From Burhinus oedicnemus (Eukaryota; Chordata; Aves; Charadriiformes; Burhinidae), in NCBI GenBank assembly GCA_008921705.1, contig VFFE01007605.1:2458857-2522856 (forward strand): a stretch of DNA of 64,000 nucleotides, given 5' to 3'. The translations under genes and the position numbers were made by a program. Below, piece after piece: positions 47,189-57,810 of this stretch. The stretch's first letter is position 1. Each line of letters begins with the position of its first letter. The notes beneath the pieces are model-generated. The model saw nothing but the letters and a program-made list of their open reading frames with translations, did not search any database and was not told the origin of the DNA.

Positions 47189-50100
47189 TTATTTACTGTA
47201 GAGCTGAGGGAGAAAGAGCTGTTAGATTTCAAAGTATTTTCCTGTTCTGCACAAGGATGGAGCTACAAGCTTCAGGTGCGTATTAGTAAAAAACTTTAGA
47301 AAGATCCCAGGGTATTTAACAAATTAAACCGCCGGAGGTATCAGCCACAAGGCGCTGCTTCAGGGTGAGCCTGATCTCCAGGCAAACCCAGACCCATGAG
47401 GCTAGCCAAGCTGCCCCTCGCCTTGAGTCACATTTTGACAAAACCAGTTGTTTTTCCTTGAGGACACTCGATTTCAACACACCAACTGACTTCAAGAAAA
47501 GGTTTATGCTTATTTAGTGACTACTGGGCAACATATTTCCTGGAAAAGTATTGATAGGGTTGCATAAGAGGTGGTTAATGCTCCATTGGGAATGCTGTCC
47601 ACAGCTCCTGCTGCCCAAATGCAGGACTCAGTGACTCATGCCTCGCAGGGTATAGCCTGTACGGATGACTCTTAGCTCTGGGTTCATCTGCCAAACCAAA
47701 ACCACCAGCAAGAACTGGGCACAGAGGAAACCAATTGTTTTGGGGTTTTTTTTCCCCACTTGCTAGAACAGGAGGCTAAAGAAAAAGAACTGTTTGGTTT
47801 GACACGTGTGTTCCCTTTAACCTGAAATCTGTGCTTTGAACAAAACAACTCTCGGGAACAGGAATGGAAACCATGAAGAGAAAAAAAACTGTGACTCTGA
47901 GCTGGTTTTCGCAAGCCTGTTGAACTGCATCTCCAGGCACATTTGTCAAGTTCCCAGAAACAGGAGGACCGACCCTTGCCGACGCCAATATTGCAGTTGT
48001 AAAGGGAAATACTGTGTCAGAAGGTAAATGCCACACACAAAACATCAACTACTTTCCTTCACACTGAAACATCTTTGCTAAAAAATTTAAATAAATATAC
48101 ATAGGCACCTCCTCCACCTGGATTTGGCAGCAACCTTAAGGTTTGCTGTTTTCCCCAGCAGACTGCAGGTTGCAAAGCCACAGGAGACCATCCAGTCCAA
48201 CCTCCCTAACAATCTGCCCATACATTTGTGCGTTGAGATTGAAAAATTAAGCCACCAAAGTATGGTTGAGCATGCACCAGCCTGCCCCAACCGCTCACCA
48301 GTTACCAATTTACCTTCCCAAGAACTTGAACATCTGCAGGGTAGAGCCAGATCACTGCTCCATCCTGGGAAGCTGGAGCAGCAGCAGCACAAGCAGACTC
48401 CGCAGCTCCTTTACTCGAGCACCGATGCCACATCGCAAGGACATAAACCCTTAGCAGAGCCTCCAAGGAGGGCAGTAGGCAACAGCTTTCCCCCATCCAG
48501 CCTGCAAAGCTGCTCCCCAGCACGCTGCAGCCAAGACTACACAGAGACAGAGCACCAAGCCCTGGGCACAAGACCTCCATGGCCACCCCTCATCCCTCCC
48601 TTGGGCATCCACGGGCTCTACCCATCCAGAAACACTGCTATGGGGTTTTTATTTTAATACAAGTGCAAAGGTGGACCAAGCAGCTGCAGTGAAAGGACAC
48701 AATAGCAGGGAGACCTGCCTTGCCTTTTCAGTGAGAGCGCTACGTGGGATTAGTAATGTTATACAGATCCTTTCACCACTTGCCTTTCACTTGTTCATAT
48801 GTGGTCTAGGTCAGCGATGGCCAAGAAGTTTATTAAGAAGCAATAGCCGCTTGGTGGTCTGCACAAGACAGCGCAGTGCTCTCAGCAGGTTCCAGCTGCC
48901 TCCCATGCCCCAGATCCCCCCAGGCTCCCTAAATCAAGGCACGATGCCATGCCAGATTGCTACAGGCATGGGGACCTTTCCTGACCACATCCATGCGGTG
49001 GGAGAGCTGGCTCTACACTAACAAGGTTTCATCAGGGCTGTAGGAGCAAACGTGGGGCTCGATGGTAAAGTCATCAGAGGGGCCTGGTCATCCCCCAAGC
49101 CCCAGGTGGGAAGTTGAAGGCAGTGTTACAGCAACACAAATGGTCTTTTGGCTAATTAAACATCAGAGTTGGCACCCTCCCGGGCCCACATTTGTCAAGA
49201 ATGGGAACAAATGTGAATAAAAAGCCACCGTCCCCCAGGACTCATCATCCCGCTGAGATCCACAGCCAGGGAACTGTGCCTGTCCAAGGGCAAAGGACAT
49301 CCCATGCAACCTGACATCACTTAACAGGCTTTGTATAAGCCCAGGCAGAGCTTGCACTCTCCAAAACAGACTTCCCATTAGGTCAAATGAAACACCAGTC
49401 ACATTTTGGAAGCTGGCTTTAGAGGAAAAATATTCCAAAAGTGAGGCATCTAAATCCAGATGTGCACAGCATCTGAAGACCTCCCTTCCTCCAAGTTGCT
49501 CAGCACCTTTGGAAAAAGGCAAGCTGGTTTCAGCTGAGTTTGGGCTTCGGATCCAGAAGGACGGGCAGCCCATCTTGAAAGCCCTGGCCACGCTGATTTC
49601 ATGCCAGGGCAGCTCTCAGTTTTGGCATTCTGTACATCTTCCACGTGTAGCACTCATGCTGGGGCTTCTTGTTCAGTTTGTTCCCTTCAATGGGTTGAGG
49701 TGAGCGTGGTCACACATGGAAATACAGGAACTTTTGAGGATCACTGTTTGTGGCTCTCACTGACTCCGTGTTCGCTGTATCATAAACCCTCTGTCTGTTA
49801 TTCATTGGTTTTCCTCTCATCCCAAAGAGCCAAGTGCTTCCTGGAAGGTGCTCCATTTGCCTTGAAAGGCTGCACTCCATGAGCCCCCAGATATCCTTGT
49901 AACCAGCACATCCTTCTGGCAAAGTACCTCAAAGCAGGTTTCCTATAATTCCTTCACCTGACATAATCCACCCCAGAAGAGCAACTGGGATTGCCATTGC
50001 CTGAGGAACAGTGGCTACAGCTGCGTTCACAAGCACAGAGCTCCAGACACAGCGATTTTTAGTGCTTGTAGGTATCAATACACACCTTACAAAAATCTTA

Positions 50101-53100
50101 ATTGTGGGCACCTAGGCAACTTGGAAAATCCCACAACACTGTTAGCTGTGCTTTCTGACACCACATACCTCTGGAAAGACTGACACACCCCGCCCATCTC
50201 TATAAGCCACCTCTGAAAATTCATGGAGAGAACACTAAAAACCTGCACAAAAATCAGGCCATCATTTGGTCATCATATCTCGCATGAAACTGAGTCACCA
50301 CCTTTTTTTAGCCTCCAAGGTTGCCTCCTTGGGCCACCGCCTCTACTAATGAGTGGCCCTGCCCAGGCAGCGATGCAGTAACTGTCCCCGATTCATCTGA
50401 GAGGTATTAAACCTAGCACAGATCCAGAAGTTGGGGTTTGGGTGCTTTCCAAAGCATCCTCATTTCTGTTAGCCAGCACTACATGGGATAAAGCTGTGTG
50501 AGATCAAAGGCATGTTTTGGAGCCCAGGGTTCGGCCCTGCTCTTTGCTCTCGTCAGCCACACAGCACTTCAGTGTCCAGTGGCCTTTGGGTCACGGCCAG
50601 AAGATCCCAGCCCAGATGGCTGCTCTGGAGGAGTGGTGGGGAAAGCAGGGCTGAAAGGACATCTAGTGGCAACCAAAAAACCTTCTCAGACAGCCTGGGG
50701 ACACCTCTATGGCCCTTCAGCCACCTGCATTATAAATCAGCTTGAATTCTGCTCATCACAATGCGACACTGGGAATGTCCTTCCTCAGCTCTGCAAGAAA
50801 AGCTTCAACCGTTGCATTTCCTTACCCAGGTATGGGAAACCCCCCAAAGCAAAGAAAAAGCAGCTGTGTTTTGGGAAACCTGCTCAGAGGTTTATAAGGT
50901 CATATTAGCTCATTAACATGCAGCATGCATGCTAAGGGCAAAGAGGACACCTGGCTGCCACCGTGTCTACGGGAGCCATGTCCATCACACCAGCATGGGA
51001 AATTGGATTGCAGCACAACCCTGAGAAGATTCCTTCCCAAACCACCTGCCCAAAACCCTTTACAAACAGCAGGAGCTTCTGCCCAACACACCAAACCATG
51101 GGGCTTTCTTGCCCAGTGGTTCTCCCTCCTGCCACCAGCTCTCCAGCAAGCCCAGGCCCCGCAGGACCATGTGCAGCTGCCATTCCCCAGGTGTTGTGCT
51201 TAGGTCCTCAGACCCTACCATCCAACTTCCCAGCGGCAAAAGCGCCACACATGCACACTATCACTTTCAATGCCTGAAGAGGAGAACTCGCTCCCTCTTG
51301 CTGGGTATGAGCACACCTTCATTCAGCCATCAAAATAGAGCCAAGATCCCTGGAGGAACTGCTTGGTAGAGATGCAACACGCACGAGCATTTATTTTCTG
51401 AATATTGAGCGATAGGCTGTATTTCTGGTCCTTTTGCCGACCTCCAAAGCACTCAAATCCTCTCAGATTTTTCTCTTATCTTTTGCCCGTATTATCAGCT
51501 CTTTGGGTAGAGACAGCTCTGACGACACATGTGGAAGACGTCCAGCGCAACAGGAGCTACATTGCTGCGAGCGGGCACGTGGGACCTGGGAGGGAGGAGC
51601 GCTATGACATGAAGTGACAGGGAGGCAGGCGGCCAAGGCCTGGGAAAATCACCACGCCTGTGTTTTTGTTTTTCTTCCTGCACAACAAAAGAGGTTAGTG
51701 AATTCCTCTTGGATGGGTTTCAGAACCTCCCCCAAGAAAAAGAAAAAAAACCCCAATCCTGCTGGTGTTCACTTAAGGCTGATAATTACAGGAATAATTA
51801 TGATTTATTCCCATCATAAATCTTGGAGCAAGAAAAGGGTTTTGAGGTTTGCAAGCTTTGCTGGATGACAGAAGCAAAACACAGCTCTAATTGCCCTTCT
51901 TTGTTGTGTTTAATTAAGGATTCTGAAGCAACTGATCTCTGTGTCTTTTCATGGTTAGAAACCTGCAAGGAAAAGAAAATCTTTCTGCAGAGCCACCAAT
52001 CGAAGCTTTGTTGGGTTACTAGGCACTAAGTGTGCTACATCTGAACACTCAGGACTCCCAGAAAAAGAAGCTTATTAAAGGAAAAGAAATGCTACAACAG
52101 GCTGCTTTTTTTCTTCCTCCTCTTCCAGTAGGCTTTGGCAATTTTGAGCTCACTCCTAATCCCGGAAGAAATGTCTTTTGTCTTTATCCCCCAGCATTTT
52201 TGCCTCATTACTGCCCATTCCATTGTGTTGCATGAAAATACTTCTCCATTTCTATTACCTTCATAATTGCACCATTTCCATTTTTCCTTGGGGTTTATTT
52301 CAGCTTCCTCTCTAAGTCTAGAAGACTTATCACTTCTGCAAACACATTAGGAAAAACAAACCAGCCCGGAGCTCCTCAGCTCCCGCCTTGGACCAGTAAT
52401 TCCCAGTCAAGCGCCACTCCTGCCCAGCAAGAACCAGTTTGCCAAGTGCTACCTCTCAAATTCAAACTGTAAGCGACTGGCAGGGTGTTCCCTTTCCATT
52501 TTTGTGCAACAGCTAGAACAGTTACGCCAGGGAAATCCAGTTCCTCATTATAGTAATCAGCATCAAATCATCACACCTGGCTCTGAGCAATGCCACCAGC
52601 CCAGGAGCTACAGCAGTCATTACGCTCAGCCCAGGCTCTGTGAAGCTACGGGATAAAAGACTAGGAAATCCTTGGAACCACTTGTGACTCTGAAGGCACT
52701 TAGGATGGTCTTTTCACAGAAAGCAATTGCACTTGATAAGCGTGGCACATCTTAGGCTGAAAACAGGACCACCATGCGCTGCATTCCCCAAAGGGAGCAC
52801 CTACAAGAACCAGAGGAGGTTTGGCATTGTCCAGCAGGCAAAATCCCAACATTTCCACTGTACAGAGCAACATACTGGATAACAACGCCTGGAAATGCTG
52901 ATCTAGAAAGGAAAAACGTCAAATATAACTTTAAGAGAAAAAGAAGGGTTCTTGGGTTTATCACACCTAGGAAATGTTCTTCTAAGATCAAGAGAAAAAA
53001 GGATGGGATGGAGGAGGACAAAACCAGCACAGTACACAGAAGGAAAAACACAAAGTCAGCAGCATTGATCAGAGCAACCACATCTGACCTCAGGTGCTTG

Positions 53101-55930
53101 CCTCAGCCCATACAGCAAGCATATCAGGGTCCCAGCCCCAAACCCCTCACTGGTCCTACTGGCCCCGCATCAGCACACGGGCATGGCCACGTGTGCCCAA
53201 GAAGGGCCATTGCTTGGGGGTTCAGTTGCTTTTATCGTAAGAGTTGATGACAGAAGCTGGAAAGCAGCAAGCTCTGAAATCTGGAGTGGAAACGCAAATT
53301 GAAAGATGTGGTTTTCTATGGGAAAACCAATCTCCTTCCTGTTTTCCTAGAGTTTCAGCTCTATGCCATCTGTGTCATGAGGATCCAAATAGGGGATTGA
53401 ACACCAGTTGCTGTGTTTTAAGGGTAATTAGAGCCTGCTGTAACCCACAGGAGAGGAGCACTGGGTGCACAGCTCCAAGGACTGGACAGGGACCTTAAGA
53501 TCCACAGTAACTCACTACTCACCATATATACACACACAAATATAACATGCAATTGATAATACTCCTTTTCTTCACCCATCTTTGACCTTATCTTTTTTGG
53601 ATAACACATTTTTTGTAGAAAGTCCCATTCCCTTTTCCTACACACAGTGAGAAGAATGTTGAACTTGGCTAAAGCTTGCAGCAGAAAATAATAAAGGAAA
53701 TCAAATAGAAATAAAGAAAGGCCATAAAGCAAAGGGTGGTGGTAAAACAATCAATTTTCCACGTTCTGAAAAGCCTCGGGAGATTTTTTTCCCCACTTAC
53801 TTGAAGCAGGTAGCAGAGTTTTCCAGCAGAGCCTCCGCACAGGGTTGTCTATCCCGGCAGAGCAGAGCTGGCCCCGAGCTGCAGCTTGGTAAAGGTTGAC
53901 ACCTTGTGGCTATTTCCATCATTTACAAGTCAGGAAAATTGGGTTTTTCTCTTTTTCCGGCCAAGGCTGTGGGCGGAGTTCATAGATTAAGAGCTAAATT
54001 CCCAGCACCTGGCATGTGATGTGTGGGGCTGAGGTCTGGGGGTCATTAACGGGTTAATGAAGATAAATACCACCAAACACTGAAAACTATAAAAAAACCA
54101 AAGTCATAGACTATTTGTTTTGGGGGGGATAAAAAAAGTTTCTTTGGGATAGGAGCCATCTGTATATACATAAGGCCCACAAGACAAGTAATAAAAAAAC
54201 CGGTCTTGTGAATGATGTTTCTCTGCGATTTTGCAGCCCCGTTGGATCCCCTCCTCTGTTTGCCCAGTGGGGCAAGAGGCTCGGAGCCCTGCCTAACTCC
54301 GACAGCTGCTTTGGAGACACGTAGCTGCAGCAACCCCAGAGAAATTATCTCTAATTTCCACCAGAGTAAATAGAAACGGGCTCCAGACCTGCAGCACGTT
54401 AAACCTGAAGTGAAAGAAAAAAACATTACTTTGGGTTTTATCCAAGAGGGTCTGTAGTCTGAAGAAGTACCTAAGTACCTTCGCTTAATAATTAGCAATT
54501 GCACTTATTTTACTATTTATCTGTGAACACAGAATTTATTGCAATTTAATACATCCTTAAGTGGGAAAAGAGAGCAGCACCCCTGCAGCAGAAGCTCAGC
54601 GGAAACAGCTCAGCCAAACCTGTCTCCCCTCATTAGCCAAGTGCTTGTTTCAGAGGAGCTCGTTACTGTGGAAGTGCAGCATACAGCCCCAAGGGAAAAA
54701 AGAATTCACCTAGGACATTTACTTTCTTTTAATCATGCTGCTCCACTTCCTATTTCCCTGACTGCTAGAACTAGTACTTTGTATTTATTCAGCATTTTAC
54801 ACCTTTAAGCCATTCTAAAATATGTATTAGCAGACCTAAAACTTAAAGCTACCCTAGTAGAAAAATATTGAGTAATTGCAAGGGCTAATGTATACCTTGA
54901 AAACTATTCTTGCCACCTAACCGTGGGTCAGGCTCCAGGGATAAAGCACGGCACCTGCAGTGGCTTCCTGCAGAATTTTTCCTTCTCTCTCTGCCCAGTT
55001 CAGCTGCACTGTTAGGTACTGGTCCCAGTAAACCCAGCGCTTCAGACCCATATGCTGCCTGGGAGTTTTGAAGGGTTGTTACACCTGTAGTTTAACGTTA
55101 TGCTTTTATTTTTCTTTTTATACCCAGAGACGTTATTGTGAAGAGATACTGAAAGAGACGACACTTGGCTGTCAGCGTGATGGAGAGCAAGACTGAGTCC
55201 CTCACCTCCACTGCAGCTGCTTACACTAACAGGGGGGTGATTCAGGCTAGAATTTAAAATGTTCATACCTGTGTTTTTGTCCCTGAAGAATGGGAATCTT
55301 AAAGGATATATTGCACATATAACTCTAAGGTAATGAATGGCAAAGCAGTCCAGTTAAATGGATAGTCAGGGGCCGTTTAAGTCAGTGCAAAGTACGCCTT
55401 TAAATTCCAGAAAGCAGAGCAGATCTCTAAGCTATTTACTATTTGCTTTCGACGAAGTTCAATGAAATTTCTTTGAAAAACAGTAGGGCATCCTTCAAAA
55501 AGCTGAGTTGGTGCAGGGAGAAAAAAAATGCGGGTTACTTTAAAAAAGAGTCGGGGTACCATCTCAGTGTGTTTTCACTGAAGCATCTTAGTTCAGCAGC
55601 CGCCAGATGTTTTGCTGTGACATTTTCTAAAATTCATATTCTCTTTAAGCCAAACCAAATCTCTTCCTCCTTCCACCCCGCTTGGCACCCAGTTTTACTG
55701 TTTGGCCTCTGAACTGCAAAATCCGTTTTGACCCAGCTCTCCGCTGCCCGGCCAGCCCTGCCCACCTTCCCGGGCCCGACACCCGCTCGCCGAAACTCAG
55801 CACCCACCGCAGCTAAAACAGCCCCAAACCACCAACCCTCAGCCAGGAAAAGCTCTTTGTATCACTTTTTCTCATTCAGAAATCCTTACAATTGTACTCA
55901 AGGTCACATAACAGTTTTACTGAGATAATT

Positions 55931-55957
55931 AAAAAAAAAAATTTTTTTTTTTTTTTT
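55931..55957. repeat. A-run followed by T-run (AT-rich palindrome)
   Basis: Eleven A are followed directly by sixteen T, giving a 22-base perfect inverted repeat without a spacer. It could be a fused microsatellite. No flanking inverted terminal repeats or target duplication were found to suggest a foldback transposon. Confidence 0.8.
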
Positions 55958-56174
55958 ACTAATACAGGAAAAGCAATTAAATGACAGCATAAGCCCAAAG
56001 GAAAGCACGGGGGGTTTTATGTCACTAGAGCAAGTTTTGCTTTGCTAAATAAACCCCATTCATGGGAGCTTTTCCAGAGCCCAGGGAGAAGCGAACCCTC
56101 CGCAGGGCCGAGTTTGCGGCGCTGCGCCTTGGGGTGTCACCCTCGGCCCTCTCATGGCCGGGGCAGCGGGAACT

Positions 56175-56202
56175 GCACCCCAAGGGGTGCACCCTGGGGT
56201 GC
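56175..56202. repeat. GC-rich inverted repeat of GCACCCC / GGGGTGC
   Basis: GCACCCC-AA-GGGGTGC forms a 7-base-arm hairpin at 56175-56190. A further TGGGGTGC at 56195-56202 can pair with the first GCACCCCA instead, so two alternative stems share one arm. It sits in a CpG-rich stretch (56090-56220, about nine CpG). It could be a double-stranded protein-binding site or simple sequence drift. Confidence 0.5.
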
Positions 56203-56332
56203 AGGGGCCGGTGGCCAGGGCTCTCTCCTTGCCTTTTCCACCTGCCCCACTTTTCCCAGGCGTTGGCACTCCTGCAAGCGCCGGCAGGTCCCTGCCCAGC
56301 TCTAATATCTCTTTCGGGGTGAATTCACTTGC

Positions 56333-56347
56333 TTTTTTTTTTTTTTT
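56333..56347 (+). repeat. Poly-T, 15 bases
   Basis: A 15-base T homopolymer, followed by 'aattgaggagatg'. Low complexity only. Confidence 0.8.
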
Positions 56348-56739
56348 AATTGAGGAGATGTCAGCTTCTTCCTCATTGATATAATCTTTTATATCTATTT
56401 ATATCTAATACATCCAGCATCCCTTGATGCGAAAAGCATCTGGATGGTTTCATACCGATGCCCCTTTACAGACGGCCAAAAAAAAAATTACAGGCAAATC
56501 TTTCCTACCTGCAACGAAAGCCTGCAGGTGGACGCATTTCAGAACGACTCTCTGCTTAAAAACACGTGAAGCATCTCATTTTTCTTTTATGTATGTGTGC
56601 TCTAATTGACAGGGCAAAGCAGTGAGTGAGGTGTGATAGGAAATTTTCATCAAGACCCCCTGGGAACACCCGTGACCCAGTCTTCCCCTCCCATTTTGTG
56701 TGCAGATGTACATATACCCATACGTATGTCTGCAAAAGA

Positions 56740-57438
56740 TTGAGAGCAGCCCTGAAGAGAAGGACTTGGGGGCGTTGGTGGATGAGAAGCTCACCATGAG
56801 CCAGCAATGTGCGCTGGCAGCCCAGAAAGCCCCCCGCATCCTGGGCTGCATCCCCAGCAGCGTGGCCAGCAGGGCCAGGGAGGGGATTCTGCCCCTCTGC
56901 TCCGCTCTGGGGAGACCCCCCTGCAGTGCTGCCTCCAGCGCTGAGGACACCAACAGCAGAAGGACATGGACCTGTTGGAGCGGGGCCAGAGGAGGCCACG
57001 GAGATGATGGGAGGGCTGGAGCCCCTCTGCTGGGAGGACAGGCTGGGAGAGCTGGGGGTGTTCAGCCTGGAGAAGAGAAGGCTCCGGGGAGGCCTTAGAA
57101 CCCCTTCCAGTATCTGAAGGGGGCCTACAAAAAAGCTGGAGAGGGACTTTTTACAAGGGCACGTAGTGATAGGACGAGGGGTAATGGCTTCAAACTGGAA
57201 GAGGGGAGATTTCGATGAGATATTAGGAAGGAATTCTTTCCTGTGAGGGTGGTGAGACACTGGCCCAGGTTGCCCAGAGAAGCTGTGGCTGCCCCATCCC
57301 TGGAGGTGTTCAAGGCCAGGTTGGACGGGGCTTTGAGCAACCTGGTCTAGTGGGAGGTGTCCCTGCCCATGGCAGGGGGGTTGGAACTAGGTGGTCTTTA
57401 AGGTCTCTTCCAACTCTAAACTTTCTATGATTCTGTGA
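56740..57438 (+). repeat. CR1 LINE, longest copy in the window, GC-rich
   Basis: About 700 bases of plus-strand CR1, from 'gagcagccctgaagagaagg' in ORF2 through 'tcagcctggagaagagaagg', 'ggtgagacactggcccaggt' and 'ggaactaggtggtctttaag' to the tail 'tttctatgattctgtga'. The 5' half is unusually G+C-rich for CR1. It has internal losses relative to the other copies: the 'cagttttgggc' to 'gagcg' block is missing between about 56940 and 56985. Confidence 0.95.
56743..57098 (+). pseudogene. Broken CR1 ORF2 remnant
   Basis: The first ~60 codons read the CR1 ORF2 region just after the polymerase ('EEKDLGALVDEKLTMSQQCA', 'APRILGCIPSSVASRARE', 'LPLCSALGRPP' in part). After about 56940 the frame leaves the family and similarity resumes in another frame ('[20 protein letters not shown]' at about 57045-57105). 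That marks at least one deletion or frameshift. No catalytic residues are present. Confidence 0.85.
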
Positions 57439-57624
57439 CAAAAGTCGATATTATCACTGTTATTAACAAATTGTCTTGGCCTTAGCCATTGCAAAAACAC
57501 CACAAACAGATCAGTGTATGACCCCAAATATGACAGTTACAGGTACTGCCAAGTTCTCTGGATGCTGTCGCTGCAGTTCTTACGACAGATGAGACATCTT
57601 TGGGACGGCAGTAACGCTTCGCGC
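57439..57624. other. Short non-coding spacer
   Basis: Nothing recognisable between the CR1 tail and the CG/TG-rich tract. Confidence 0.6.
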
Positions 57625-57810
57625 AGGAGCTGCGTGTGTGCGCACACCTTCGCGTGTGCCTGCGTGCGATTGCAGGGGCGTGCACGCACGCGAGCAGGCA
57701 CAGGCCTGTGGGTACGTGGCTGTGTGCACACGTATGCACGTATGTGGCGGGCACACATCGGTGTGCACATCTTCACACACGTGTTTGTGTGTGCACGGCA
57801 GCGTGGGGGT
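57625..57810. repeat. TG/CA and CG-rich alternating tract (degenerate minisatellite)
   Basis: Nearly 190 bases consist mostly of TGTG, CACA, GCGC, CACG and ACGT words ('gtgtgtgcgcacacctt', 'gcgtgcacgcacgcgagc', 'gtgtgcacacgtatgcacg', 'cacacacgtgtttgtgtgtg'), with many short palindromes such as GTGCAC and ACACGTGT. The CpG density is far above the window average. It looks like a decayed (CA)n/(CG)n tract with strong Z-DNA potential. Frames with many Cys and His across it are by-products of the composition. Confidence 0.7.

Larger units (their letters stand above)
44243..56739. other. Non-coding unique sequence
   Basis: About 12.5 kb without a supported gene. 45840-46480 is very AT-rich with no frames. 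Frames up to 177 codons (plus 48124-48657) have no domain. 55740-56310 is GC- and CpG-richer. Simple tracts at 47159, 55931 and 56333 and a GC-rich hairpin at 56175 are noted separately. A weak CR1-like phrase ('gaccatccagtccaacctccct') at 48187-48208 is too short to call. Confidence 0.6.

Noticed and set aside
48187..48208. CR1-like phrase 'gaccatccagtccaacctcc'
   Set aside because: Only about 20 bases match the CR1 3' end and the flanks do not extend the similarity.
48124..48657. 177-codon plus-strand frame rich in Ser, Pro and Gln
   Set aside because: Composition follows the GC-rich DNA. Frames of 94-101 codons overlap on the minus strand and no family is recognised.
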